This document shows positions 8,687 through 17,400 of a stretch of 64,000 nucleotides of DNA, piece after piece. How positions within the stretch are numbered: the first letter of the stretch is position 1; every line of letters begins with the position of its first letter. The notes below the pieces were generated by a model, which was not told the DNA's origin, did no database searches, and saw only the letters and a program-made list of their open reading frames with translations. Made by a program: the position numbers and the translations under genes. Source of the DNA: Amazonocrinis nigriterrae CENA67 (GTDB lineage: Bacteria; Cyanobacteriota; Cyanobacteriia; Cyanobacteriales; Nostocaceae); NCBI RefSeq assembly GCF_016056305.1, contig NZ_JAECZC010000007.1:191022-255021 (forward strand), read 5' to 3'.

Positions 8687-8848
8687 TGGGAATTGTAGCG
8701 AGATAATCTAAGGAAAAAATGAGGACGTTTAAAGAGCAATGCTTTTGTTAAAGCAGAGAGTCGAACTGAAGTTTTCTCAATTTTAGCAGCCGTTTGTATG
8801 ACTGGTGCCATTGGGGGATGGATACTCCCGATTCTTATTAAAACTTAA
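8687..8848 (+). pseudogene. Inverted partial copy: promoter block plus tail of the membrane-protein gene
   Basis: Bases 8687-8758 are the inverted partner of 6486-6557. Immediately after, 8762-8848 encodes RTEVFSILAAVC then GWILPILIKT and a stop, a diverged copy of the last residues of the membrane protein at 5823-6314. The rest of that gene is absent here. Each flank therefore holds an intact version of one gene and a broken version of the other. Confidence 0.85.
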
Positions 8849-9066
8849 ACACAGGAATGGTTGACTATTCCATTAAGCACTTCAACAAAGGCTTAGAAGA
8901 ACTACTCGAAATCAACAAACGTACTTGGCTACAACGCGAACGTTTATTAGCAAAATAATCACAAATAATCTGATTTTACAGAAAATCTCGCTGATACAGA
9001 GTGGGATTTATTTTTTTGACTAATGATGACGCAGCTAAAAGTGAAACACTCATCAAGGAAACAAAT
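8849..9066. other. Short spacer with a 33-codon frame
   Basis: A small plus-strand frame at 8857-8958 (starts MVDYSIKHFNKGLEELLEI) follows an AGGA motif. It is too short to assign and sits between duplication debris and the next gene. It may be the remnant of a longer coding sequence. Nothing else is seen. Confidence 0.3.
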
Positions 9067-9375
9067 ATGGCTGCTAATAAATCTACTAAAGCTCAAGCTG
9101 CTACAGTCGATGATTCAACAATGGAGCAATTCAAGATTGAATCATTCAACGTGCGTGAATACAACACAATTTTCTATTCAATTCGTGACCTTTACGAACG
9201 CGAATCACAACGGCAACTGGGGTCTGACAATTTCGATTGGAAAGCTTTTAAGCTTCAGTTTGAAATCTGTTTTGGTCGTCCTGAAGATTGTCGTTACACC
9301 ACAGAACAATTATTGAATTTCGCCAAATACAAATTCAACATGAGTTTGGAAGACTTGTTAGCTTATGTACAGTGA
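9067..9375 (+). CDS. Conserved-looking hypothetical protein, stop codon supplied by a transposon end
   Basis: 102 residues starting at MAANKSTKAQ. This ATG is preferred over upstream frames because AAGGAAAC lies at ribosome-site distance. The composition is mixed charged/aromatic, with a segment IFYSIRDLYERESQRQLGSDNFDW followed by a helix-rich tail (TEQLLNFAKYKFNMSLEDLL). No family was recognised. The last codons and the TGA stop (TATGTACAGTGA) coincide with the left terminal repeat of the 201-bp element at 9366-9566. The natural C-terminus may therefore have been replaced by the insertion. Confidence 0.55.
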   Translation: MAANKSTKAQAATVDDSTMEQFKIESFNVREYNTIFYSIRDLYERESQRQLGSDNFDWKAFKLQFEICFGRPEDCRYTTEQLLNFAKYKFNMSLEDLLAYVQ

Positions 9376-9566
9376 CTTTTTATTTGTCGCTGTGCCAAAT
9401 TAATGTCATCAAGGGTGTGAAGCTTGAACTCAAAGAGCCTTAAGCGACAAAACAGCACAGGAAACTTACAAGCTGTATCAACACAAATCGTTACAAGCTT
9501 CAAGTGGGTAAAGCTTAATTTGATGACACAAATTTGTCTCAACGCCATTTAATTTGTCACTGTACA
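9366..9566. mobile_element. 201-bp miniature element with Tn7-like/CAST-type ends
   Basis: The ends are perfect 11-bp inverted repeats, TGTACAGTGAC (9366-9376) and GTCACTGTACA (9556-9566). Internal motifs repeat as in TnsB-binding arrays: TTTGTCGCTGTG, CCAAATTAATGTCATC and GCGACAAAACAG on the left, and read inward from the right GACAAATTAAATGGCGTTGA and GACAAATTTGTGTCATC. Ends of the form TGTACAGTGACAAATTA are known from cyanobacterial type V-K CRISPR-associated transposons. Nothing is encoded inside, so this is a non-autonomous (MITE-like) derivative. Flanking five-mers GCTTA and GCTGG share only three bases, so a target duplication is not clear. Confidence 0.7.
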
Positions 9567-9855
9567 GCTGGGGAGGCTGGGGGAGAAAAGAGTATTTTTT
9601 ATGACTTTGCACTACGGAAATATATTTATGTCTTTGTCTCCCCCAGCACAAGAGCGCTTCCCCAGCTCCCCCAGCTTGCCTCAACAGATAAAACTAAACT
9701 TAGTGCCATTCATATATATGCGATCGCTTTTGGACAGAGGTGCGATGTTTTGTGCTTGGTCATCATGATGAGCTGGGGCAGTTGCGATCGCACTTTGGGT
9801 GTGCTGGGGAACAACGCACGATATTCCCCACTCCCCAACTCCCCACTCCCCATCC
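9567..9855. other. Intergenic, simple CT/GA-rich repeats
   Basis: It contains GGGGAGGCTGGGGGAG and its near-inverse CTCCCCCAGC further on, HIP1 sites, and CACTCCCCAACTCCCC tandem heptamers at 9829-9852. No gene is supported. Confidence 0.5.
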
Positions 9856-10170
9856 CTAAGTAACCGGATGATACAACCCCGTTTCTGCATTGAATTGCCA
9901 ACCGATACCCGATGTATCCTTGCCCTTACACCATGCGAAAAACAGCGGCGGTGGCAGTTTGATGCGTTGTTCGCGTACAGAATCCTCGCTCACCCCAAGC
10001 CTTTTGGCTAAATTTTCTTCGGTAAGTGGTTGAATACGTGGAGTTTGCTTGTTCACGTATGAATTGTTGCTGTACGATTTCTGCCGTCTTGGTTGGTTGT
10101 TGAGATAATCTTGAATTTTGATAATCGCCTCGGTCAGCTGTTCAACTTGATGGCGGGTTTGACAGCTCAT
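9856..10170 (-). CDS. Small protein with HTH-like segment, hypothetical
   Basis: 104 residues from the ATG at 10170 (MSCQTRHQVEQL). A GTG at 10200 is possible but has no ribosome site. A short helical N-terminus and a Gln/Asn/Arg-rich linker lead to PLTEENLAKRLGVSEDSVREQR (about 58-79), which has the helix-turn-helix look of a DNA-binding motif. The tail GKDTSGIGWQFNAETGLYHPV resembles DNA-reading tails of small cyanobacterial plasmid-type proteins. Function unknown. A sequence-specific DNA-binding role is inference from the HTH. Confidence 0.5.
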   Translation of the reverse strand: MSCQTRHQVEQLTEAIIKIQDYLNNQPRRQKSYSNNSYVNKQTPRIQPLTEENLAKRLGVSEDSVREQRIKLPPPLFFAWCKGKDTSGIGWQFNAETGLYHPVT

Positions 10171-10261
10171 ACTAAATTCTACACTTCTATGCACCCTCAC
10201 ATAGACTTGGTATTACATCCGCGAACCATTTTCCCTTTTCCACATCCCGTGAAAAGTCTGG

Positions 10262-10633
10262 TTAAATGTTGAGTACTTCACTGATTTGCTCTCCTAGTTT
10301 CAATGGACGGAAAGGCTTAGCAAAAATAGCAGCGACATCCAAACCAGTAAAACTCTCTCGATCTGATTGCTGGAATTTAGCTGTTAATAAAATTACTGGA
10401 ATTTTCTTAGTGGCGGGGTTAGCTTTCAGTTGTTGCAGAGTTTCACGTCCATCCATATTAGGCATCATCATATCTAGTAGGATGACATCTAGTTTATGGT
10501 TAGCAGCTATCTTTAACGCTTCCTGACCAGAACTAGCTGTCAACACATTCCAGCCAGCACCCATTTCTAATCCTAACTTTGCGATCGCCCGTACATCTTC
10601 TTCATCATCAACAATCAAGATATTTTTTTTCAT
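10262..10633 (-). CDS. CheY-like single-domain response regulator
   Basis: 123 residues, a complete receiver with the acidic pair in NILIVDDEED (9-10), phospho-acceptor Asp54 in VILLDMMMPNMDG, a Thr switch in VILLTAKF and Lys in IFAKPF. No output domain follows. It lies 289 bases downstream of the REC-PAS-histidine kinase at 10923-12461 and on the same strand, so it is the most likely phosphate acceptor of that kinase. The similar protein at 696-1079 appears to be a paralogue. Confidence 0.9.
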   Translation of the reverse strand: MKKNILIVDDEEDVRAIAKLGLEMGAGWNVLTASSGQEALKIAANHKLDVILLDMMMPNMDGRETLQQLKANPATKKIPVILLTAKFQQSDRESFTGLDVAAIFAKPFRPLKLGEQISEVLNI

Positions 10634-10922
10634 AGTGAGACTCTTGCATAATGTAAGTGCTGATTTGCTTGATGCTCTGAATGGAACTTAGACAAAAAGT
10701 AGCCAGGAAAAACCATCAAACGTATATACAGGGAGACTTTGACATCGTTAAGCCTAGTTTTTTGATATATCTAGGTTTCAAGCACTTTTGAGCAAGGCGT
10801 GTATTTTCCTTGCCCTGCATGGGTTTAAGGCTTATTTCTGCCTCAAAAATGTTTAAGTCCCGTTAAGATATTCTAGGGCCAGATCGGGAAAAGTAGGGGA
10901 AAATTAAGCAGTTAGAAGCCGT

Positions 10923-12461
10923 TTATTGCAAACCTGGTAAAGGTAACAATACATAAAACGTGCTACCTTCACCCAAAACGCTCTCAACCCAGATTTTACC
11001 GTGATGTTGCTGGACAATATTTCGGCAAATAGCCAGCCCTAAACCTGTTCCTCCTTTGTTGCGGGAGTCGGACGCATCTACCTGCTGAAAGCGCTCGAAG
11101 ATTAGTTGTAATTTATCTTCAGGAATTCCTCGCCCTTGATCTTGGATAGTAATCAGAAGGTAGTTGTGTGATGAAGGCTCATTTTTGTCAGACTCAACAT
11201 CTTTGTATTCTGCGAGTGTAGCAATTACCGACACGGTATCGCCTGGTTCAGAAAACTTAATAGCGTTGCTCAATAAATTAGTCAGGGTTTGCAAGAGGCG
11301 ATCGGGGTCTGCCCAAAGTTCAATTGCTAAAGGATGAACAATTAGTTTAACTTGTAATTTATCTGCCATTGCCTGCATTGTTTCTGTTGCCATAATTAGC
11401 AGGTCAGCAGCATTGCACTTAACCTTACGCATGAAGATTTTAACTGAATTTATTCGTTCTAAATCGAGAATATCGTTCACTAAACGAATCAGGCGTTCAG
11501 TATTAGTGGTGGCAATTCTCAGGACTTTCTGCCCCTGTTCGGTCATAGTTCCCAACTGTCCTGAACCTAATAAATCTAATGCTCCCATTGTGGAAGTTAA
11601 AGGTGTACGCAACTCATGACTGACTAAAGAGATAAATTCGTTTTCTAGGCGTTTGCGTTCGGTGATGTCATTAGCAATTAATAAAGCACATGGCACTCCA
11701 GCTAAGTCAATCAATTCGAGAGATATGAGTATAGTTTTGAGTTCTCCAGACTTAGTAGAAAATTCAAATTCTAAATTGTACAGTGACCCAGTTTCTGGCA
11801 AAAGTTGAATTTTCTGAGCAATTGCAACTGTATTTTTACTCAAATTCAGTACAGTAGCAGTATGTCCAATTACTTCCTCCAGCGAGTAGCCACTCATTCT
11901 TAAGAAACTAGGATTGACATCAATAAAGCGTGCTTCAGAAATGGTGGCGATCGCAATCGGATTAGGACTAGAGCGAAAAACTTTAGTAAACTTTTCTTCT
12001 GCTTTGGCGCGATCGCGAATTTCCTGCTGCAACCGCTCATTTTGGGCTTGAAGTTGTTGTTGCAGTTTCCAAATCGTCAAGTGATTTTCAATTCTTGCTA
12101 AAACCTCTTCTAGTTGAAAAGGCTTAGTGATATAGTCCACCCCACCAACTGCAAACGCTTTCACCTTATCCAGCACATCATCCAAAGCGCTGATAAAAAT
12201 TACCGGAATATCGCGCGTGCGATCGCTTGCCTTCAGGTGTTGGCAGACTTCATAACCATTCATCTCAGGCATATTTACATCCAGCAAAATCAGGTCAGGG
12301 GGAACTGCATTTGCTCCCCGTAACCCTGTAGAACCTTTAGTTACACTCCGAACTTTATATCCCTGTTCTGTCAGCATGGCAGATAACAGGTTCAGGTTTT
12401 CTGGCGTGTCATCAATCACCAAGATGTCTGCTTTAGGTAAGTTGAGTGGCTGTTTAGGCAT
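10923..12461 (-). CDS. Hybrid sensor histidine kinase (REC-PAS-HisKA-HATPase)
   Basis: 512 residues, cytoplasmic (no membrane segment). The receiver spans about 12-130 (IDDTPEN; phospho-acceptor Asp61 in LILLDVNMPEMNG; Lys in YITKPF). A coiled-coil linker follows at about 131-160 (QQQLQAQNERLQQEI), then a PAS domain at about 160-270. The dimerisation/phosphoacceptor helix has SHELRTPL (His282), and the HATPase domain carries NLLSNAIKFS, DQGRGIP and GTGLGLAI. The N-terminal receiver would let another kinase tune its activity. It is probably partnered with the receiver at 10262-10633 downstream. The signal is unknown. Confidence 0.93.
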   Translation of the reverse strand: MPKQPLNLPKADILVIDDTPENLNLLSAMLTEQGYKVRSVTKGSTGLRGANAVPPDLILLDVNMPEMNGYEVCQHLKASDRTRDIPVIFISALDDVLDKVKAFAVGGVDYITKPFQLEEVLARIENHLTIWKLQQQLQAQNERLQQEIRDRAKAEEKFTKVFRSSPNPIAIATISEARFIDVNPSFLRMSGYSLEEVIGHTATVLNLSKNTVAIAQKIQLLPETGSLYNLEFEFSTKSGELKTILISLELIDLAGVPCALLIANDITERKRLENEFISLVSHELRTPLTSTMGALDLLGSGQLGTMTEQGQKVLRIATTNTERLIRLVNDILDLERINSVKIFMRKVKCNAADLLIMATETMQAMADKLQVKLIVHPLAIELWADPDRLLQTLTNLLSNAIKFSEPGDTVSVIATLAEYKDVESDKNEPSSHNYLLITIQDQGRGIPEDKLQLIFERFQQVDASDSRNKGGTGLGLAICRNIVQQHHGKIWVESVLGEGSTFYVLLPLPGLQ

Positions 12462-12667
12462 GGCAATATCAACTTTAGCCAGAATAGGCTACTAATTCTT
12501 CCTAGAGATTTTAACCTTAGTTCCATGTTTTAATAATCAGTCACAAAAAAAAATATCAATTACCGATTTATCTCCCCTACTTCTCCCCGATTAATTTCTA
12601 ATCTAATAAACAGCAAATCAAGTTGGTAGTTTACACACTCACAATAGCAGAACAGGAAGTAACTTAT

Positions 12668-13120
12668 ATGCCAATTTCAACCATACGTAAACCAACTATT
12701 CTTAGACCCGAAGAAGGTAATCAATTCTCAATTCTTGGCGCACAGTTCATAACAAAAGCAACCGGAGAACAAACAAATCAAGCTTGGACAATTTATGAAG
12801 TTACAGATACAGAGGAAAATGGCCCACCATTGCACACTCACCCTTGGGAAGAAGCGTTTTATATTCTAGAAGGTGAACTAGATATCCAAGTTGGTACAGA
12901 AACAATTTTGGTATCACCAGGCTTTTTCGTTAACATTCCTCACAATACACCACACGCCTTCAAGGTTCGTTCTGCTACTGCTAAATTTCTGGTTTTAATT
13001 TCACCTCAAGGTGCGAAAAACTTTTATGAGGAAATGGGTCAAATCGCAGATATTTCATCACTAAACATGGAAAAAGTACAGCCTGTTTTGAACAAATATG
13101 GATTGCAGTTTCTGGCGTGA
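12668..13120 (+). CDS. Cupin-domain protein
   Basis: 150 residues from the ATG at 12668, chosen because AGGAAG lies 9 bases upstream. The single cupin barrel shows metal-site motif 1 as [19 protein letters not shown] (His, His, Glu) and motif 2 as [12 protein letters not shown]. The family binds Fe, Mn or Zn and includes small-molecule dioxygenases, isomerases and storage-like proteins. The substrate cannot be read from the sequence. It ends 8 bases before a strong perfect hairpin and is likely monocistronic. Confidence 0.85.
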   Translation: MPISTIRKPTILRPEEGNQFSILGAQFITKATGEQTNQAWTIYEVTDTEENGPPLHTHPWEEAFYILEGELDIQVGTETILVSPGFFVNIPHNTPHAFKVRSATAKFLVLISPQGAKNFYEEMGQIADISSLNMEKVQPVLNKYGLQFLA

Positions 13121-13127
13121 ACCTTTC

Positions 13128-13177
13128 GTTTCGATTAGAGGCGCACAGCTAGCTAACTGTGCGCCTCTAATCGAAAC
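13128..13177. terminator. Perfect 21-bp hairpin after the cupin gene
   Basis: The arms 13128-13148 and 13157-13177 are exact reverse complements (TTTCGATTAGAGGCGCACAG core) around an 8-base loop. It begins 8 bases after the cupin stop codon. Without a T-run it would act as a stem-loop transcript end or stabiliser. Confidence 0.7.
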
Positions 13178-13286
13178 AGCTATATATAAACACACAGTCT
13201 TCATCTTTTAAATCGCTTTCTTTGGTAAATAAATCTATTTCTACAAAAGTCATATGTACTCAATAACAAAAAAGCAAGTCTATTCC

Positions 13287-13814
13287 ATGCCAAAATTTGC
13301 TCACCTTTTCGCTACTAATGCCTTGAGTTTGGGCCTCACTGCTAGCCTTGTTTTTTGCCCAAGCGCCAGTCAGGCAGGTCAAAACGACACTGTAGTGCCT
13401 GCTGAACTCCAGGGCGACTGGCGGTACGGTCGAATCTCGTCCGTCCAATACCAAGATAGCTACACAGGGCAGCCAGCAGCCCCAAATGGTTCAAGCGATG
13501 AATTTCAACTCGCATCTAACGGTAACTACCAGCGGAAGAGGCTGCTTCAGATCAACACCTACAACTGCGCCTCTCACCTCTTTATTGAGGAAAAAGGTAA
13601 AGTTAAGGTTGAGGCTCAAAGCTTTACTTTCCAGCCCACTGAGAGCATATCCACTGGACAAATCTGCAACACTGGGCGTACCTACTCAAGCCGCAATACT
13701 GCAAAATCTGAGACTTACAAGTGGTCGGTTGAGACGAACGACTACGGACAGCAAGTTCTGGTGCTTGAAACTGCCGATGGTCAGGGTCGATCTCATTACG
13801 GACGACCTCAATAA
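13287..13814 (+). CDS. Secreted protein of unknown function
   Basis: 175 residues from the ATG at 13287. A Sec signal peptide is evident: a Lys, a hydrophobic core LFATNALSLGLTASLVF and a cleavage site after ASQA near residue 30. The mature part begins with ELQGDWRYGRISSVQYQD and contains SSDEFQLASNGNYQRKRL, QINTYNC and QICNTGRTY. This resembles small lipocalin-like 'GxWxY' periplasmic proteins with a pair of Cys that could form a disulfide. No family is assigned with confidence. An alternative start at 13254 lacks a ribosome site and would bury the signal peptide. Confidence 0.65.
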   Translation: MPKFAHLFATNALSLGLTASLVFCPSASQAGQNDTVVPAELQGDWRYGRISSVQYQDSYTGQPAAPNGSSDEFQLASNGNYQRKRLLQINTYNCASHLFIEEKGKVKVEAQSFTFQPTESISTGQICNTGRTYSSRNTAKSETYKWSVETNDYGQQVLVLETADGQGRSHYGRPQ

Positions 13815-13938
13815 GCTAACGAGCATTTAGAACCCAATACGCTTGGGTTATGGATTTTTCTTTTTTCTGCTTCCTCTACTTCCCCTAGTTCTCCCCCATT
13901 GTTTCGTAATCTACAAAATATCGAACCAAGGTTATTCC

Positions 13939-14421
13939 ATGATTCACCATATTTCAATTGCTGTTAGAAACCCCAGCCATGTTGCTCAAGTTCTGGCCGA
14001 AATCTTAAAAGCGCAAGCTGTTCCCTTTCCTCCTAACCCAGGAAGCTATATAGTTATACCTTTTGATGAATACGGTACAGCCATTGAACTCTATCCTTTA
14101 GGCTCTCAAATTGAACCTGGTAAAGCTGATGAAGAATGCGTATTTGTGCGTCATGCAATTACCTCTATATTTACAGATATTCATGCAGCTATTTCTGTAC
14201 CCATTGAGCAGCAAGAAATTGAACAAATCGGTATTCGTGAAGGTTGGCGTGTAGTGCGCTGTAACCGCGATTCTTTCTTTGATGTGATTGAGTTCTGGGT
14301 GGAAAATAGATTAATGATAGAACTGCTAACACCAGAAATGGCATCTCAATATTTGAAATTTACCACTCAGCAAGAAAATTTGAAATATTTTTTGGCATCA
14401 CCTGTTTTAGCAACAAATTAA
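13939..14421 (+). CDS. Glyoxalase/VOC-like protein
   Basis: 160 residues from the ATG at 13939, which follows AAGG. The start MIHHISIAVRNPSHVAQVLAEIL is the typical first strand-helix of a vicinal-oxygen-chelate domain with a metal-type His. GTAIELYPLG then continues as in the family. C-terminal residues MIELLTPEM repeat the 'E in a strand' pattern of the second half. The length suits one VOC unit pair. Substrate not known. It stands alone, convergent with the large kinase gene. Confidence 0.6.
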   Translation: MIHHISIAVRNPSHVAQVLAEILKAQAVPFPPNPGSYIVIPFDEYGTAIELYPLGSQIEPGKADEECVFVRHAITSIFTDIHAAISVPIEQQEIEQIGIREGWRVVRCNRDSFFDVIEFWVENRLMIELLTPEMASQYLKFTTQQENLKYFLASPVLATN

Positions 14422-14479
14422 TAAAGTTTATCAAGAAAGATTGCGATCGCTAATTAAATCTAACTCGATTACTTACCAA

Positions 14480-17400
14480 TTACAAATTATCCTCCGTTAG
14501 CTCGATAATTTCATCAAAGCAGAAGTTGCGTACTAAATTTGTCAGTTTTTCTGCCAAACTAGAATGAGTTTGTGGAATTTGCTCAATTAGTTCCAAAATC
14601 CTTTCAGCATCAACTTCAACAGCTGCATGATTAAGTTTTGTTAGCCACTGGGTAGGCATAGCGGTCATTGCAGAGCAAAGATCCAACATGGAAAATTGCA
14701 TATTCTTTAAGTTGTTGTCTGTTGCTTCTTCACTGCTTTCTTGTGCGTAGATATAACGCACCTGCAAATATTCAGCTATCTTTTCAAAAATCACCTGTTC
14801 CCGGAATGGCTTGCGAACCAAGTCGTTGCAACCTGCGGCTAAGATACTTGCCTGTTGTTCTTCAAAAGCACTGGCAGTTAAGGCAATAATTACGGTACAA
14901 AGATTTGTATTTGTACTTCTTTGCCTAGCTCTAATCTCTTTAGTTGCATCGTAGCCATTCATTACAGGCATCCGCATATCCATCAAAATCAGGTGGGGTT
15001 GCCAGGTTTGCCAAATAGCGATCGCTTCAAGCCCATTATTCGCAGTCTCGATTTCAAAACCAATGCTACCAAGAAGTTGCACAATTAAATCGCGGTTTTC
15101 TTTGCGGTCATCCACTACGAGAATACGGTAAGAGGGTTGGTCTGCTGCCAGTTTAATCACACGCCCCTTACTCAATTTTGGTGTAGCTTTCAAAGCTGCG
15201 GCTATATTCACTTGGATGTCAAAACTAAAAGTAGATCCTTGCCCAAGGCTACTCCTCAAGTGAATATCACCCCCTAATAACCGCACAAATTGACGGCTGA
15301 TAGTCAGTCCTAGCCCAGTCCCCTCCTTGGTTTGGATACCGCTTGTTGTCTGAACAAAAGGCTGAAACAGGTTATTCATTTCTTCTGGTGCTATCCCCCG
15401 TCCAGTATCTTCGACTTCAAAGTGAAGGGATGTGGCAGTTGTACTCAGCGTTCTCCTAGGCGCAGCCTCTTGTAAAGAAGTATTAGGCATTGGGCATGGG
15501 TCAATTATCAATAATTCTTCTTCTGCTTCCCAGTCTCCCCTCCCTAAGCTCACTCGCAAAGTTACTCCCCCTGTTTGAGTAAACTTGACAGCGTTACCCA
15601 AAAGGTTAATGAGAACTTGGCGGAGTTTGCCCTCGTCTGTTTGTATATAACGGGGGAGATTGCGAGCAATTTCAAATCTGAGGAACAATTGCTTTGTTTG
15701 TGCCTTTACCTGAAACATTTCTTGTATTGTTTGCAACAGCAGATAAAGGTCAAAGTCTTCAGGGTTGAAAATGATTTGTCCGGCTTCAATTTTGGACATT
15801 TCCAGGACATCGTTAATCAGGTTGAGCAAGTGTTCTCCACTGCGGTTAATGGTAGCTAAAGATTCACGTTGGTTTGAATTGAGGTTAGTACCTCGTTCCA
15901 TTAACTGAGAAAAACCCAGAATGGCATTGAGAGGCGTGCGGAGTTCGTGACTCATGTTTGCTAGGAAAGCACTTTTAGCTCGGTTGGCAGTTTCGGCAGC
16001 TTCTTTAGCAACTCTCAAAGCTTCTTCTGCCTGATGCCTAGATCGACCGATCGCAATTATTTCACCTACGAGTTTCAGTAGATTAATATCTTCTTGGTTC
16101 CAGGTTTTTGTATAGTTAATAGTATCTGCGGCAATAAACCCAACTACTTTACCAGAATGAACCATCGGGACACCGAGTGCAGATTTAATTGACTGACTTG
16201 CAAAAAATTCTTTCTCAGGAGCATCGGGTGGCAAATCAGCGATGCATGGCAGCATAGAATTATTGCCTAGAAGCATTGGTGCAAGTCGGGGAAAAACTTC
16301 TAGATTGCCCCTTCTGGCATTGCCAGTTAATGGTTGAATATTAGCAGCACACCATTCATTGACTAAGTAGACTTCGTGTGGCTCATAAGATAACTCAAAA
16401 ATCGCACAACGTTCAGCATTGATGAATTGAGCGATCGCCTGGAGTGTAAAATCAATTGCTATTTCTAAATTTTGGTCAATAAAATGACGGGAAATACTGC
16501 TGAGTATACTTTCTAGTTGGGCGCGACGTTGCAAGGCTGCCTCTGCTTGCTTGCGATCGCTAATATCACGAGCTACACCGACAATCTGGAAATTACCTTG
16601 GGCGTCTTGTGTGCGGACTGCATTAGCAGTTAGCCAAACCCACCCTCTAGTGCGATGTTTAGCGCGGTATTCAGTCCCGGAAATCCCCTCACCTGTTGCG
16701 AGGATAGTTTGGGCGACTTCTAGACATTTTGGCACATCTTCAGGATGAGTAAAGTATGCCAAGGAATTACCCTCCATTTCGCTGGGGGCAAATCCGGTAG
16801 TCTTCAAGATATTTGGAGAAATATAGTTGAAAACCCCATCAGGAGTGATGACAAACAGCACATCGTTGACTTTTTCAACAATAGTGCGAAACTTTAACTC
16901 GCTTTGCTGTAAGGCGGCTTCTGCTTGTTTGCGTTCCAATTCAGCACCGGCGCGAGCAGCAAAGATTCTGATAATCAGTTCTCTTCCCGGATCGGGCTTC
17001 ATTGGTTTAACATCTATCACTGCTAAATGTCCGATGATTTCGCCGGATGAACTGGTGAGAGGAACGCCAAAAAAACTTTCGGCATTCATCCTCACTAAAT
17101 CTGCATCTTCCGGGAAAGCGGCTTGCACTCCTTGGGGGTAGTGACAGAGCTTGCCTTCTAAGGTATGTTCACAAGGAGTACCCTGCAAGTCATATTCCAA
17201 GTTCTCCTTAATAGCGCCACAGCACCAAAATGCCAAAGTGCGGACTTTAGTTTTTGGCTCATCACCAAACTCAGTGACTAGGGCATATTGAACTTGCAAT
17301 ACCTCAGCAAGGTAACGAACGCACGAATTGAAAAATTCATCACCTGTTTTTGATGCCGTACCTTCAACTATTAAGCGTAAAGCCTGTTCTTGCTGTTTGC

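Noticed and set aside
11775..11795. TTGTACAGTGACCC resembles the left end of the 201-bp CAST-like element
   Set aside because: It lies inside the intact kinase coding sequence, has no partner inverted end and no internal GACAAATTA repeats, so it is a chance match.
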